Positions 36,135 to 45,970 are shown, counted from the stretch's first letter. The stretch is DNA of 64,000 nt from Longimicrobiales bacterium (GCA_958296005.1 CATQHQ010000002.1:1485501-1549500); one strand, 5' to 3'. Program-made: numbers and translations. The notes: generated from the letters alone by a model not told the origin.

Positions 36135-37427
36135 TCAGGCGGCGCCGACGCGCTCGCCCCGGCGGATGAGGGCCAAGTAGTCGTTCCGGAACTTCTGGAT
36201 CGACGAAATGATGGGCGCGGCCAGGGAGTCGGAGAGGACGCAGATCGTGGTTCCCGTCATTTGTTCCGAGATCTGCATGAGCGTGTCGAGATCGTCCTCG
36301 GTGCCCCGACCGTCCTCGATGCGACGGAGGATCCGTGCTGCCCACGACGTGCCCTCCCGACAAGGCGTGCACTGCCCGCAGGACTCGTGGGCGTAGAAGT
36401 CCGCCATGCGGCGTACCTGCTTCACGATGTCGGCGGTCTCGTCCATGACGACGACCGACGCGCATCCGAGCATCGAGCCCGCGGCCTCCACGCCTTCGTA
36501 GCACAGCTCGCACGAGACGCACTCGCCTGCGTCCATGATCGGCACCGAGCTGCCCCCCGGGATCACTGCCTTGAGGGCCGCGCCGTTGCGCATCCCGCCG
36601 CACACGTCCTCGATCAGCTCCATGAGGGGGAAGCCGAGGGGAAGCTCGTAGTTGCCGGGCCGGTTCACGTGTCCCGAGACGCAGAACAGCTTGGTGCCGG
36701 TGCTCTTCTCCGTTCCCCATTGGCGGTACCACTCGCCGCCGTGCCGGGCCACGTGGGCGGCGGCGGCCAACGTCTCCACGTTGTTGATCGTGGTCGGCAT
36801 GCCGAAGACGCCCACAGCGGCCGGGAACGGGGGCTTGATGCGGGGCTCGCCCCGGCGTCCCTCCAGGGAGCTCATCAGCCCCGTCTCTTCGCCGCAGATG
36901 TACGCCCCGGCCCCGACGTGGAGGGTCACGTCGATCTCCACGCCCGAGCCGAGGATGTCCTTCCCCGCGAGTCCGGCCGCGTAGGCTTCCTCCAGCGCCT
37001 TGGCCAGCACCTGGGTGGCCTCGAAGAACTCGCCTCGGAGGTAGATGTAGCAGTGGGAGGCCCCGATGGCGTACGCGCCGACCAAGCAGCCTTCGATCAG
37101 CTGGTGAGGCGTCCAGCGGATGATCTCCCGGTCCTTGAAGGTGCCGGGCTCCGACTCGTCGGCGTTGCACAGCAGGTAGTGAGGCCGCGTGCCGTCTTTG
37201 GGCATGAACGACCACTTGACGCCCGTCGGAAAGCCCGCGCCGCCCCTGCCCCGAAGTCCCGACGCCTTCACGTCGGCCACGGTCGCGTCCCGACCGATCT
37301 CCAGCGCTCGGGCGATCCCTTGGTAGCCGCCCCGGGCCCTCCAGCCCTCGATGGTGCGAGCCGCCGGGTCGCCGAAGGCTTCGCTCATGAGGCGAACTTC
37401 CTTCTCGTGGCGGTAGGGGTAGGCCAT
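36135..37427 (-). CDS. nuoF: NADH-quinone oxidoreductase subunit F
   Basis: NADH-oxidising flavoprotein subunit (430 residues). It has the FMN/NADH site GLRGRGGAGFPTGVKWSF, YLLCNADESEPGTFKDRE, GAGAYICGEETGLMSSLEG, NNVETLA, and the 4Fe-4S N3 ligands in ESCGQCTPCREGT. It starts 10 bases after nuoE. Confidence 0.97.
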   Translation of the reverse strand: MAYPYRHEKEVRLMSEAFGDPAARTIEGWRARGGYQGIARALEIGRDATVADVKASGLRGRGGAGFPTGVKWSFMPKDGTRPHYLLCNADESEPGTFKDREIIRWTPHQLIEGCLVGAYAIGASHCYIYLRGEFFEATQVLAKALEEAYAAGLAGKDILGSGVEIDVTLHVGAGAYICGEETGLMSSLEGRRGEPRIKPPFPAAVGVFGMPTTINNVETLAAAAHVARHGGEWYRQWGTEKSTGTKLFCVSGHVNRPGNYELPLGFPLMELIEDVCGGMRNGAALKAVIPGGSSVPIMDAGECVSCELCYEGVEAAGSMLGCASVVVMDETADIVKQVRRMADFYAHESCGQCTPCREGTSWAARILRRIEDGRGTEDDLDTLMQISEQMTGTTICVLSDSLAAPIISSIQKFRNDYLALIRRGERVGAA

Positions 37428-37437
37428 CTCGGATCCT

Positions 37438-38103
37438 TTAGAGGCGGGCGTCGCCGGTCTCGGCCTTCAGGCGTTCGATGATGGCCGTCACGTCGTCCGC
37501 GCCCACGTCCTCGAAGTAGCGGGAGTTGATCTGCACGCAGGTGGGGAATCCGCACGCCGCCAGGCACTCGGCCTCGACCACGGTGAAGTTGCCGTCCGCG
37601 GACGTTTCGCCCAGCTCCGTTCCGGTGTGGTCCAGAAACGCCGCCAGCACCTCGTCGGCGCCGCACAGGTTGCACGAGATGTTGGTGCACACCTGCACGA
37701 GGAAGCGCCCCACGGGACGCTTGTTGTACATCGTGTAGAAGGTGGCGACCCCTCGAACGTAAGCGCGCCCCAGGTCCAGCAGGCTAGCCACTTCGTCCAT
37801 CGTCCCGGGGGAGACGTGGCCTCGCAGCTCCTGGGCCATGTTCAGTACCGGCAGCAACGCCGCACGCGACGTGGGGTACCGGTCCAATATCTTGTCGAGG
37901 CGCTCCTGGTATGGACCCTCGAACAACGGCGCCGACGGATCCTTCTTCACCAGCATGTAGGGAAGGCTCGGCGACGCCCCGGGGTGTCCGCCGTCCAAGG
38001 GCCGCTCGCCGACGTAGGAGTCGCCGCGAACTTCGGCCTCGGCCAAGTCGAACTCGCCCGTGTTGCCGGCCCAGCCCGGGTTGCGGAAAGGCGCCTCGCT
38101 CAC
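37438..38103 (-). CDS. nuoE: NADH-quinone oxidoreductase subunit E
   Basis: Thioredoxin-fold subunit (221 residues) holding the 2Fe-2S cluster N1a. Ligands are in VCTNISCNLCGAD and AECLAACGFPT. About 50 residues of extra N-terminus precede the conserved helical part (LDKILDRYPTSRAALLPVLNMAQEL). The GTG at 38103 overlaps the nuoD stop (GTGA). Confidence 0.95.
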   Translation of the reverse strand: MSEAPFRNPGWAGNTGEFDLAEAEVRGDSYVGERPLDGGHPGASPSLPYMLVKKDPSAPLFEGPYQERLDKILDRYPTSRAALLPVLNMAQELRGHVSPGTMDEVASLLDLGRAYVRGVATFYTMYNKRPVGRFLVQVCTNISCNLCGADEVLAAFLDHTGTELGETSADGNFTVVEAECLAACGFPTCVQINSRYFEDVGADDVTAIIERLKAETGDARL

Positions 38104-39377
38104 CGGTCGATCTCTCCCAGCACGATGTCCAGGCTGGCGTTGATCACGATCAGATCAGCCATCAGGTGTCCTTCCGCCAGCTTTGGAATCGCCGAAAGGT
38201 TGACGAAGGAAGGCGGTCGGATCCGCCAGCGCACAGGCTTGGGTCCCCCGTCGCCCACCACGTACATCCCAAGCTCTCCCTTCGACCCCTCGATCGAGAA
38301 CCAGCAGTCCTCGGCGGGAGCAGGGATGCCCTCGGTGATCAGCTTGAAGTGATGGATCATCGACTCCATGTCGGACATGCAGTCGGTCTTGGATGGCAGG
38401 GTGATCCTCGGGTCCTCCACGTCCATCGGACCGTCCGGAAGCTTGTCCAGCGCCTGGTGCAGGATGCGGATGCTCTGGCGCATCTCCTCCATGCGCACCA
38501 AGTAGCGGTCGTAGCAGTCGCCGTGGCAGCCGACGGGGACCTCGAAGTCGTAGTTCTCGTAGTCGTAGTAGGGCCGATCCTTGCGCACGTCGTAGGAAAC
38601 GCCGCTCGCCCGCAGGTTGGCTCCGGTCAGGCCGTAGTTAACCGCCTCCTCCGCCGAGATGGCGCCGATCCCCTGGGTGCGGCCGACGTGGATGGCGTTG
38701 CAGGTCAGCAGGCCGTCGATCTCGTCCAGTGTGGCGGGCAGGTTGTCGGCGAACTCGCGCACGCCCTTGGTCCAGCCCTCGGGCAGGTCGGCCATCATCC
38801 CGCCGATCCGGGTAGCGGAGGTAGTGATGCGGGCGCCGGTGAGGGCCTCGTGGAGCTTGTAGACCTTCTCTCGCTGCTGGAAGGCGTAGAGGAACGGGGT
38901 GAAGGCGCCTACGTCGATCGACCACGTGCCCAGCCAGAGGAGGTGGGAGAAGATCCGGTCCATCTCCATGCAGACGACGCGCGCGACCCGGCAGCGGTCC
39001 GTCACCTCGATCCCCATCAGCTTCTCGACCGCCATGACGTAGGCGCAGTTGTAGATCAGGGGCGCCAGGTAGTCCATGCGGTCGGTGAGAGGCACCACTT
39101 GGTTCCACGTGCGGTACTCGCCCAGCTTCTCGAACGACGAGTGGAGGTAGCCCAGCCGGGGCGTGACCGTGACCACCGTCTCGCCGTCCAGCTCCACCAC
39201 CAACCGGAGAACGCCGTGGGTGGCCGGGTGCTGGGGACCCACGTTCACCAGCATCGTCTCGGAGCCCAGCTCGGGCTCTGGGGCGTCGAAGGGTTCGACC
39301 GGGCTGGCGACCAGAGCGCCGTCGGGTCCCATCTCGGGGTTGCGGGCGACGGCGTACTCGGCGGTGGAGACGGCCAT
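38100..39377 (-). CDS. nuoD: NADH-quinone oxidoreductase subunit D
   Basis: 49-kDa-type subunit (425 residues) that lines the quinone-reduction site with NuoB. Conserved parts include VGPQHPATHGVLRL (quinone-site His), GYLHSSFEKLGEYRT, and the C-terminal FVNLSAIPKLAEGHLMADLIVI and LDIVLGEIDR. The ATG at 39377 directly follows the nuoC stop with no spacer. Confidence 0.97.
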   Translation of the reverse strand: MAVSTAEYAVARNPEMGPDGALVASPVEPFDAPEPELGSETMLVNVGPQHPATHGVLRLVVELDGETVVTVTPRLGYLHSSFEKLGEYRTWNQVVPLTDRMDYLAPLIYNCAYVMAVEKLMGIEVTDRCRVARVVCMEMDRIFSHLLWLGTWSIDVGAFTPFLYAFQQREKVYKLHEALTGARITTSATRIGGMMADLPEGWTKGVREFADNLPATLDEIDGLLTCNAIHVGRTQGIGAISAEEAVNYGLTGANLRASGVSYDVRKDRPYYDYENYDFEVPVGCHGDCYDRYLVRMEEMRQSIRILHQALDKLPDGPMDVEDPRITLPSKTDCMSDMESMIHHFKLITEGIPAPAEDCWFSIEGSKGELGMYVVGDGGPKPVRWRIRPPSFVNLSAIPKLAEGHLMADLIVINASLDIVLGEIDR

Positions 39378-40100
39378 CTAGACGGACCCCTCGGGGGCGG
39401 GCGCGGCGGCGGCACCCGCGTCGGCCAGCTGGGGCGTGCGCTCGGCGATCTCCCCGGGCACGTAGTAGTCCTCCGGGTCCTGCGTGAGGGCCCGGCGGGT
39501 CTGCTCGGCGCGGGAGAACCGACCCCGCAGGGGGAAGTCCTTCCTCAGCGGGTGTCCTTCGCCGTAGTTGTCGGGCATGAGGATCCGGCGGAGGTTCGGG
39601 TGGCCTTGGAAGCGGATGCCGAAGAGATCGTAGACTTCCCGCTCGAGCCAGTCGGCGCCCTGCCAAATGGCGGTCGCGCTGTCGATCTCCAGGGCGTCCA
39701 AAGGCAGTTCGCACTTGATGCGGAGGGCCTTGCGGCGGGGGATCGACCAGAGCTGGTAGACCACTTGCAGCGGGCGACCGCCCCCGTAGTCCACCGCCGT
39801 CACGTCGGCCAGGTGGTCGTACTGCTGCTCCGGGTCGTCGTGGAGCCAAGCCAGGATATCGACCACGCACGCCGGATCGGCGTACACCACGTCCTGGTCG
39901 CCGGCGCACACTTCGTTGCGGAGGACGGCGTCGGGGAAGCGCTCCCGCAAGGCGTCCACCGAGTCGTTGACGGGGGCGACGTGCTCCGTCGTCGGGACGA
40001 TCGGCGTCGGCGGAGCGGTGGAGAGGGGGCCCTCCGCCACCAAGTCGAAAGGAGACGGGTTGGCCGCCGGGCCGCCGGTCGCAGAGGGAGAATCGGCCAC
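39378..40100 (-). CDS. nuoC: NADH-quinone oxidoreductase subunit C
   Basis: 30-kDa-type subunit (240 residues). The signature WLEREVYDLFGIRFQGHPNLRRILMPDNYGEGHPLRKDFPLRG region is complete. I chose GTG 40100, four bases after the nuoB stop. The first 60 residues are Ala/Pro-rich and unconserved, so a later start is possible. The C-terminus adds an Ala/Pro tail. Confidence 0.94.
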   Translation of the reverse strand: MADSPSATGGPAANPSPFDLVAEGPLSTAPPTPIVPTTEHVAPVNDSVDALRERFPDAVLRNEVCAGDQDVVYADPACVVDILAWLHDDPEQQYDHLADVTAVDYGGGRPLQVVYQLWSIPRRKALRIKCELPLDALEIDSATAIWQGADWLEREVYDLFGIRFQGHPNLRRILMPDNYGEGHPLRKDFPLRGRFSRAEQTRRALTQDPEDYYVPGEIAERTPQLADAGAAAAPAPEGSV

Positions 40101-40104
40101 GCGG

Positions 40105-40758
40105 CTACGGCAGGCGGTCCGCGGGACGGCCCACGGCGCTGGTCTCCACCAGCCCGGCAACTTGGTTCTGCTGCGTGGAGTTCCCGAACGGTCCCGTAAG
40201 GTCGGCGACCTCCTGGTCTTCCGCCCGGGGGCGGCCGGTGGCGGCCGGGTCCTCGGCCCTAAGGTCGGCGTGGCGGGCCAGGGTCTCGCCCCGGATCTTC
40301 TCCTGGACCATCATCAGGCCGTAGATGAGGCCCTCGGGCCTGGGCGGGCAGCCCGGGATGTACACGTCCACCGGCACGATCGTGTCGATCCCCTGCACCA
40401 TCGAATACACGTCGAAGACCCCCCCCGACGACGCGCACGCCCCCATCGAGATGCACCACTTGGGCTGCATCATCTGGTCCCATATCCGACGAAGCACCGG
40501 GGCCAGCTTGTAGGGGACACGGCCCGCGCAGATCAGCACGTCGGCCTGCCGCGGACTGAAGGACATGCGCTCCATGCCGAAGCGGGCCAAGTCGTAGTTG
40601 CTCGCCGCCGACGCCATCATCTCGATGGCGCAACATGCAGTCCCAAACGGCATCGGCCAGAGAGAGTTGCGCCGGGCCCAGTTGACCACGAAGTCCAGCT
40701 TTGTCGTGAGGAAGGTGGGCGACCCAGTGCCGAAGATGCCCGGTTGCTTCAATCCCAT
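40105..40758 (-). CDS. nuoB: NADH-quinone oxidoreductase subunit B
   Basis: PSST-type subunit (217 residues) carrying cluster N2, the last cluster before quinone. Ligands are the tandem cysteines in [11 protein letters not shown] plus GACASSGG and [10 protein letters not shown]-terminal tail of about 60 residues is polar and unconserved. The ATG at 40758 lies within the last codons of nuoA (10-base overlap). Confidence 0.97.
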   Translation of the reverse strand: MGLKQPGIFGTGSPTFLTTKLDFVVNWARRNSLWPMPFGTACCAIEMMASAASNYDLARFGMERMSFSPRQADVLICAGRVPYKLAPVLRRIWDQMMQPKWCISMGACASSGGVFDVYSMVQGIDTIVPVDVYIPGCPPRPEGLIYGLMMVQEKIRGETLARHADLRAEDPAATGRPRAEDQEVADLTGPFGNSTQQNQVAGLVETSAVGRPADRLP

Positions 40759-41105
40759 TCCAACCCGCCTTTCTTCCATTCGTAGACCAGCCCCACGGCC
40801 AGCACCACGACGAAGAGGAACACCGCCACGAAAGGCCCCCAACCTAGCTCCCGCGCGCGCACCGCCCACGGAATCAGAAAGATCGTCTCCAGATCGAAGA
40901 CGATGAAGCTGATCGCCACCATGTAGAACTTGACCGAGAACCGAGCCCGCGTATCCCCCAAGGGGATCATGCCCGACTCGTAGGGCATCGACTTCTGAGG
41001 CGTCGGGCGGCTGGGGTTCAGCACGTGCGAGGCGACCACCATCCCGACGGCGTTCAGGATCGAGACGCCTAGGATGACGAGTATGGGGGCGTAGGACTTG
41101 GTCAT
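40749..41105 (-). CDS. nuoA: NADH-quinone oxidoreductase subunit A
   Basis: Three-helix membrane subunit of 118 residues from ATG 41105. It has [41 protein letters not shown], where the FDLE loop faces the quinone channel, and the C-terminal [12 protein letters not shown]. An alternative ATG at 41132 would add nine residues. It is the first gene of a complete 14-gene nuo operon in canonical A-to-N order. Confidence 0.95.
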   Translation of the reverse strand: MTKSYAPILVILGVSILNAVGMVVASHVLNPSRPTPQKSMPYESGMIPLGDTRARFSVKFYMVAISFIVFDLETIFLIPWAVRARELGWGPFVAVFLFVVVLAVGLVYEWKKGGLEWD

Positions 41106-41132
41106 CGACCGTCCGGGCAGCTCCCGGGGCAT

Positions 41133-41146
41133 GTGAAACGCTTCAC
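41133..41146. repeat. Small palindrome in the nuo leader
   Basis: GTGAA-ACGC-TTCAC lies between the nuo promoter and nuoA, just downstream of the predicted transcription start. It could be an operator or a leader hairpin; the arms are only 5 bases, so chance is possible. Confidence 0.3.
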
Positions 41147-41161
41147 GAACGCGGACGGGAG

Positions 41162-41190
41162 AAGATACGGCGAGCGCGGCAGGGATTCAA
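41162..41190 (-). promoter_or_regulatory. Promoter of the nuoA-N operon
   Basis: On the minus strand -35 TTGAAT (41185-41190) and -10 TATCTT (41162-41167) are separated by exactly 17 bases. Predicted transcription begins near 41155, shortly before nuoA. It is the only good promoter seen in the gap between nuoA and dcd. Confidence 0.62.
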
Positions 41191-41283
41191 GCTGGGGTTG
41201 CCGCCCATAGGACAAGACCAAGGCGGAGCGTTTGGAGACAGCCCGGCAGGCTTCGGCTCGCAGGCTTCCGCTGCTCCCTTGGC

Positions 41284-41298
41284 GGTCGCCGGGCGACC
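41284..41298. repeat. Inverted repeat upstream of dcd
   Basis: GGTCGCC-G-GGCGACC is a perfect 7-base inverted repeat about 80 bases before the dcd start. It lies between a weak TTGGCG and a TAACTT box on the plus strand, so it may be an operator or simply GC-rich symmetry. Confidence 0.35.
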
Positions 41299-41376
41299 GG
41301 GCTAACTTGGCCACTGGCCAACCGAAGGCAGCACCCCTTCCTCGATCCGAGACGCCACCCTCATCTACCAACCCTC

Positions 41377-41931
41377 ATGCCCGTAAAGAGCGACCGCTGG
41401 ATCCGCCGCATGGCCCAGGACCACCGGATGATCGAGCCTTTCGAAGCGGGCCAGGTCCGGGACGGAAGCATCTCGTACGGACTCTCGTCGTTCGGGTACG
41501 ACATCCGGGTCGCGCCCGAGTTCAAGGTGTTCACCAACGTCCACAACTTGGTGGTGGACCCGAAGTCGTTCGACGAGCGGTCGTTCGTGGACGTGACCGA
41601 GCGGGAGTGCATCATCCCGCCGAACTCCTTCGCGCTGGCCCGAACCGTGGAGCGCTTCCGCATCCCGCGGGACGTGCTCGTTCTGTGCGTGGGCAAGAGC
41701 ACCTACGCGCGGTGCGGAATCATCGTGAACGTCACGCCGCTGGAGCCCACCTGGGAGGGTTACCTGACCTTGGAGATCTCCAACACCACGCCGTTGCCGG
41801 CGCGGATCTACGGTGGCGAAGGGATCGCCCAGCTGGTGTTTTTTCAGGGCGACGAGCTGCCGGAAGTGGCCTACGCCGACCGGAAGGGCAAGTACCAGGA
41901 CCAAACCGGCGTCACCCTCCCAATACTCTAG
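41377..41931 (+). CDS. dcd: dCTP deaminase
   Basis: Trimeric enzyme of the dUTPase fold (184 residues) that deaminates dCTP to dUTP for thymidylate synthesis. Motifs are [39 protein letters not shown] (containing the catalytic Glu) and the C-terminal lid [13 protein letters not shown]. It is probably the ordinary monofunctional type. It is divergent from the nuo operon, and the M28 peptidase gene begins 17 bases later on the same strand. Confidence 0.96.
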   Translation: MPVKSDRWIRRMAQDHRMIEPFEAGQVRDGSISYGLSSFGYDIRVAPEFKVFTNVHNLVVDPKSFDERSFVDVTERECIIPPNSFALARTVERFRIPRDVLVLCVGKSTYARCGIIVNVTPLEPTWEGYLTLEISNTTPLPARIYGGEGIAQLVFFQGDELPEVAYADRKGKYQDQTGVTLPIL

Positions 41932-41948
41932 CCGCCGAGACGCAAACC

Positions 41949-44129
41949 GTGAGCCGTTTCCACTCCCTTCGCCGGGGCCGCCGGGCACCGGCCGTCACCT
42001 TCTCGCTCGTCGTCGCCCTAGCCGTTTCGGCGATCGTATCGCCCGCTTCGGCGGCACCGCAGACGCCGGCTCGCACCGGCTTCACCACAACGAGAGCCGC
42101 CGAGCAGGCCGTCTGCGAGCAGCGCTTCCTTCCGTTGCCTCGCAGCGACTCCTTCCGGGAGCACTTGCGGACGATCACCGAGCATCCGCACCCAGCGGGC
42201 TCCGACGCCCAGCGACGGGTCGGACGGTACTTGGCCGGGGCGATGGAGGCGGCCGGGCTGGAGGTGGTGTCCCACCCCTACGACGTGTACCTGCCCCAGC
42301 TCACCGACGACGTCGAGGTCCACATCGTCACTCCCGTTGCCATGCAGCTCTCCAACCGGGAGCCGGAGCTCGAAGAGGATCGCTTCTCCGGCCACCCCGA
42401 GCTCTTGAACGGATGGAACGCCTTCTCCGGCTCCGGCGACGTGACCGCCGAGGTCGTGTACGCCAACTTCGGACGGCGGGAGGACTACCGGGCGCTCGAC
42501 TCGATCGGCGTTTCGGTGGCGGGCAAGATCGTCGTGGCTCGCTACGGCGGGAACTTCCGGGGCTACAAGGTGAAGTTCGCCGAGGAACGGGGAGCGGTCG
42601 GGGTCGTGATGTTCAACGATCCAGGGCCTGGGGGGCCCGACGCGCTGTTGCCCTACCCCGACGGTCCGATGATGAACAGCCAGACGATCCAGCGCGGATC
42701 GGTGCTGACCTTGCCGTGGACCGGCGACCCTCTGACGCCTTTCGAGCCCGCCCTGCCCCTGGACGGCGACCGCGAGGTAGAGCGTCTGGACCCGTCCGAA
42801 GTGCCGCTCCACTCGATTCCCGTGCTGCCTCTCGGCTACGGCCCCGCGTCGGAGATCCTGAACCGGATGGAGGGCCGAGAAGCACCGGAAGCGTGGCACG
42901 GCGGCGTCGAAGGCGTCACCTACCGGATCGAAGGCGGGCCCGGCCTGACCGTGCGCGTGCGCGTGGACCAGCCCAAGGCGCTCACCCGAGTGGTCAATGT
43001 GGTCGGGACGCTCCGGGGCACCGAGTTCCCCAACGAGTGGTTCGTCCTGGGTGCCCACTACGACCCATGGGGGTTCGGCGCCATCGACCCCAACGGCGGG
43101 ACCGCCATGCTCCTGACGCTGGGGGAGGCGCTAGGGGAGCTGGCCGAAGCGGGTTGCCCGCCGCGGCGCTCGATCATGATCGCCCACTGGGACGCCGAAG
43201 AGGCGGGGATCATCGGCTCCACCGAGTGGGTGGAGGAGTTTCGGGAGGAGCTGGAGGCCAACGCGATCGCGTACATCAACGCCGACGGCGCCGTGTCGGG
43301 CAGCAACTTCGGAGCTTCGTCGTCGCCGTCGTTGAAGGATCAGATCCTGGAGGCTACGAAGGCGGTGGCGTACCCGGGGACCGACGACAGCGTCTACGAC
43401 TGGTGGATCAAGCGGGCCGGGACCGATGCCGACGAGCCGTCGCTGGGCAACCTGGGCGGCGGCAGCGACCACGTGGCGTTCTACACCCATGCGGGCGTGC
43501 CTTCGGGAGCGCTCTCCAGCGGCAACCCCGGCGGCGTCTACCACTCCAACTACGACAACTTTGCGTGGTACGAGCGATTCGGGGACACGGAGTTCGTCTT
43601 CGGGCCGATGGTGGCGCGGACCGACGGCGTGCTGGCGCTGCGCTTCGCCAACGCCGACGTGCTTCCCTACGACGTCGAGCGCTACGCCGCCGACGTGCGG
43701 ACCCACTTGGCGAGCCTGCACGAGGTCGCCGACGCTCGGGGACTCGATGTGGCGTTCCCCGCGCTGGCGACGGCGGTCGACGACCTGGAGGACGCCGCCG
43801 GCGACCTGGCCGCGGCCCGGGAGCGGTGGACGGCCTCGGGAGACGTGAAGCCGGCGGCGGCGGAGCGGGTCAACCGCGCGCTGATCGGGCTGGAGAAGGC
43901 ATGGTTGAACGACCGGGGACTGCAGGACCGACCGTGGAGCCGGTCGCTGTACGTGTCGCCGGATCCGTTCTCCGGCTACGCGTCGTGGATGCTGCCGGGA
44001 CTCCGCTACGAGATCGAGACCGACAACCGTGCCGCGCTTCGCGGGTGGGAGCGAGTATACGTGAACGCGGTGCGCGGCTTGGCCGCCCGGATGCGCACCG
44101 TGGAGCAGATGATCGAGGAAAGCCGGTAG
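41949..44129 (+). CDS. M28 family zinc peptidase of the glutamate carboxypeptidase II (NAALADase) type
   Basis: Exported peptidase of 726 residues. The signal peptide (VTFSLVVALAVSAIVSPASA) is followed by a helical segment and a PA domain (VVYANFGRREDYRALDSIGVSVAGKIVVARYGG). The M28 catalytic domain has the di-zinc ligands and Glu in GAHYDPWGFGAIDPNGGTA, AHWDAEEAGIIGSTEW, INADGAVSG and YHSNYDNF. The C-terminal transferrin-receptor-like dimerisation domain contains SPDPFSGYASWMLPGLRYEIET. GCPII relatives release C-terminal Glu/Asp from small peptides. The GTG start at 41949 precedes the signal peptide. It probably shares transcripts with dcd and the next gene. Confidence 0.92.
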   Translation: MSRFHSLRRGRRAPAVTFSLVVALAVSAIVSPASAAPQTPARTGFTTTRAAEQAVCEQRFLPLPRSDSFREHLRTITEHPHPAGSDAQRRVGRYLAGAMEAAGLEVVSHPYDVYLPQLTDDVEVHIVTPVAMQLSNREPELEEDRFSGHPELLNGWNAFSGSGDVTAEVVYANFGRREDYRALDSIGVSVAGKIVVARYGGNFRGYKVKFAEERGAVGVVMFNDPGPGGPDALLPYPDGPMMNSQTIQRGSVLTLPWTGDPLTPFEPALPLDGDREVERLDPSEVPLHSIPVLPLGYGPASEILNRMEGREAPEAWHGGVEGVTYRIEGGPGLTVRVRVDQPKALTRVVNVVGTLRGTEFPNEWFVLGAHYDPWGFGAIDPNGGTAMLLTLGEALGELAEAGCPPRRSIMIAHWDAEEAGIIGSTEWVEEFREELEANAIAYINADGAVSGSNFGASSSPSLKDQILEATKAVAYPGTDDSVYDWWIKRAGTDADEPSLGNLGGGSDHVAFYTHAGVPSGALSSGNPGGVYHSNYDNFAWYERFGDTEFVFGPMVARTDGVLALRFANADVLPYDVERYAADVRTHLASLHEVADARGLDVAFPALATAVDDLEDAAGDLAAARERWTASGDVKPAAAERVNRALIGLEKAWLNDRGLQDRPWSRSLYVSPDPFSGYASWMLPGLRYEIETDNRAALRGWERVYVNAVRGLAARMRTVEQMIEESR

Positions 44130-44187
44130 CTCCAGTCCGCCGACGTCGGCAACACGAGAGCACCCGCTTCGGGCAAGGAGACGCACG

Positions 44188-45009
44188 ATGAGCAGCGGCA
44201 TCAGGACGACCACGCGAACGGTAGTACGGCCAGCGGCGGCGTTGGCGGCAACCGCGGCGATCGTGGCGACGGCTGCGGTGGTCTTGGGAGCCGCCTCGAG
44301 CGCGCCCGCGCCCCAGTCCGACCCGGCCGCCGAAGCTCTGGTGGACGGCTGGATCGAGGCATTGGGCGGGATGGAGACGTACTGGAGGCTCCAAAGCGCA
44401 TCGTACACGCTTACGACCAAGACTTACGACCCGGCGAGCGGCCGACTCCGCCGAACGCGCCCGCGCTACGTGGAGATCGCTCGCTTGGAGGCAGGGGAAG
44501 CGGCCCGGGTCGAACGCTGGGAAGGCAACAACTTCATCCAGCACGGCTTCGACGGACAGGTGGAGTGGGCCGTCATGAACGGCGAGGCGCTCTCCGCCGG
44601 CGACAAGGACTGGGACGAGGCGCGGTACGTTGCCGGCGACGTCTTCTACTGGATCGGGCTACCGTTCAAGTTGAAGGACCCGGGCGTTTTCCTGCACTAC
44701 GACGGCACCGACGACGATCGCCGCCAGCTGGTGCGAGTCACCTTCGGCGAGGGCGTCGGCGATCACGACGACACGTGGTTCTACGCCTTCGAGGAAGGCC
44801 GGGCGATGCCCGTGTCGATCGGCTACCGGGAAGAGGGGCGCACCAACGTCAGCCGCACCTACTGGGAGGACATCCGGGAGGTGGACGGCTACGTGTTCGC
44901 GGGGCGTCGAGTGCACGTCAACGCCGACGGCAAGGTGTGGAAGGTACTGGTAACGAGCGACTTCGTGCTGAACCCCGAGGTGGCGCCGGAGCGCTTCCGG
45001 TCTCCCTAG
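44188..45009 (+). CDS. Secreted LolA-like / DUF6503-type protein
   Basis: A 273-residue exported protein. An Arg/Thr-rich start and an Ala-rich hydrophobic stretch (ALAATAAIVATAAVVLGAA) form the signal. The mature protein begins ALVDGWIEALGGMETYWRLQSASYTL, typical of DUF6503-type LolA-like proteins, and continues with beta-rich repeats such as WFYAFEEGRAMPVSIGY and DIREVDGYVFAGRRVHV. The fold suggests binding of a lipid or other hydrophobic ligand; the ligand is unknown. An AAGGAG ribosome site lies 7 bases before the ATG. It follows the peptidase by 58 bases and converges on mdh. Confidence 0.75.
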   Translation: MSSGIRTTTRTVVRPAAALAATAAIVATAAVVLGAASSAPAPQSDPAAEALVDGWIEALGGMETYWRLQSASYTLTTKTYDPASGRLRRTRPRYVEIARLEAGEAARVERWEGNNFIQHGFDGQVEWAVMNGEALSAGDKDWDEARYVAGDVFYWIGLPFKLKDPGVFLHYDGTDDDRRQLVRVTFGEGVGDHDDTWFYAFEEGRAMPVSIGYREEGRTNVSRTYWEDIREVDGYVFAGRRVHVNADGKVWKVLVTSDFVLNPEVAPERFRSP

Positions 45010-45034
45010 CTCGGGAAGCCGGCGCCCGGTCCCG

Positions 45035-45970
45035 TCAGCTCCCTTCCAGCCCCGCCATGGTGGCGCGCACATGGTCGGCGCTCCTCGCCAGGGCGGCTTC
45101 CTCGTCGCTGGTGAGATCCACTTCCACGATCTCCGCCAGCCCGCCCTCTCCAAGCTTGCAGGGCACGCCCAGGTAGATGCCGCGCTCGCCGTACTCGCCG
45201 TCCAGGTAGGCGGCGGCCGGCAGGATGCGGCGCTGGTTCTTGACGACGGCTTCGGCCATCTGGACCGCTGCCGCCGACGGCGCGTAGTAGGCGCTGCCGG
45301 TCTTGAGGTAGCCCACGATCTCGGCGCCGCCGTTTCGCGTCCGGTCGATCAGCGCCTCCAGGCGATCCGGCGCCACCAGCTGCGTGAGGGGGATCCCGCT
45401 CACGGACGCGTAGGAAGCCAGCGGCACCATCGTGTCGCCGTGGCCGCCCAGCACGAGCGCTTGGATGTCCTGAACGCTCACGTCCAGCTCCATCGCGATG
45501 AAGGCGCGGAAGCGGGCCGTGTCGAGCACCCCGGCCATGCCGATCACGCGCTCGCGAGGGAAGCCCGTGGCCTCCTTCATGACGTAGGCCATCACGTCGA
45601 GCGGGTTCGACACGACGATCACGACCGCCTCGGGGGCGACGCGGGCGATCTCGCGTCCCACCGAACGCACGATCCCGGCGTTGGTGCGCAACAGGTCGTC
45701 GCGGCTCATCCCCGGCTTGCGCGCGATCCCGGCGGTCACGATGAACAGGTCGGAGCCCTCCGCCGGCCCGTACTCCTGGGAGCCCACGACCCGGGTGTCG
45801 AAGCCTTCCACGGGGGCGCTCTGCCACTGGTCGAGGCCCTTGCCTTGGGGAATCCCGTCCACGATGTCGATCAGGACGACTTCCTGGCACAGTTCCTTCT
45901 CGGCGACTCGCTGGGCGCAAACTTCGCCCACATGTCCCGCGCCGACGACGGTGATCTTTCTGGCTGGCAT
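45035..45970 (-). CDS. mdh: Malate dehydrogenase (LDH-like type)
   Basis: NAD-dependent malate dehydrogenase of 311 residues. Rossmann motif VVGAGHVGEVCAQ, acidic DIVDGIPQGKGLD, the substrate arginine loop ARKPGMSRDDLL, VSNPLDVM and the catalytic GGHGDTMVP are present. The two arginines in the ARKPGMSR loop favour malate over lactate. Length fits the tetrameric LDH-like group. It has its own promoter in the 160-base gap below moaA and converges on the LolA-like gene. Confidence 0.95.
   Translation of the reverse strand: MPARKITVVGAGHVGEVCAQRVAEKELCQEVVLIDIVDGIPQGKGLDQWQSAPVEGFDTRVVGSQEYGPAEGSDLFIVTAGIARKPGMSRDDLLRTNAGIVRSVGREIARVAPEAVVIVVSNPLDVMAYVMKEATGFPRERVIGMAGVLDTARFRAFIAMELDVSVQDIQALVLGGHGDTMVPLASYASVSGIPLTQLVAPDRLEALIDRTRNGGAEIVGYLKTGSAYYAPSAAAVQMAEAVVKNQRRILPAAAYLDGEYGERGIYLGVPCKLGEGGLAEIVEVDLTSDEEAALARSADHVRATMAGLEGS

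Noticed and set aside
41839..41844. T6 run inside dcd that looks like a terminator end
   Set aside because: Upstream pairing is only about four bases, and the run encodes the conserved Phe-Phe-Gln region. I see no real hairpin.
41813..44191. Long open frame on the plus strand (about 790 codons) over dcd and the M28 peptidase
   Set aside because: Composition is Arg/Gly-rich low complexity, and the M28 frame carries the zinc ligands. It is a shadow frame.
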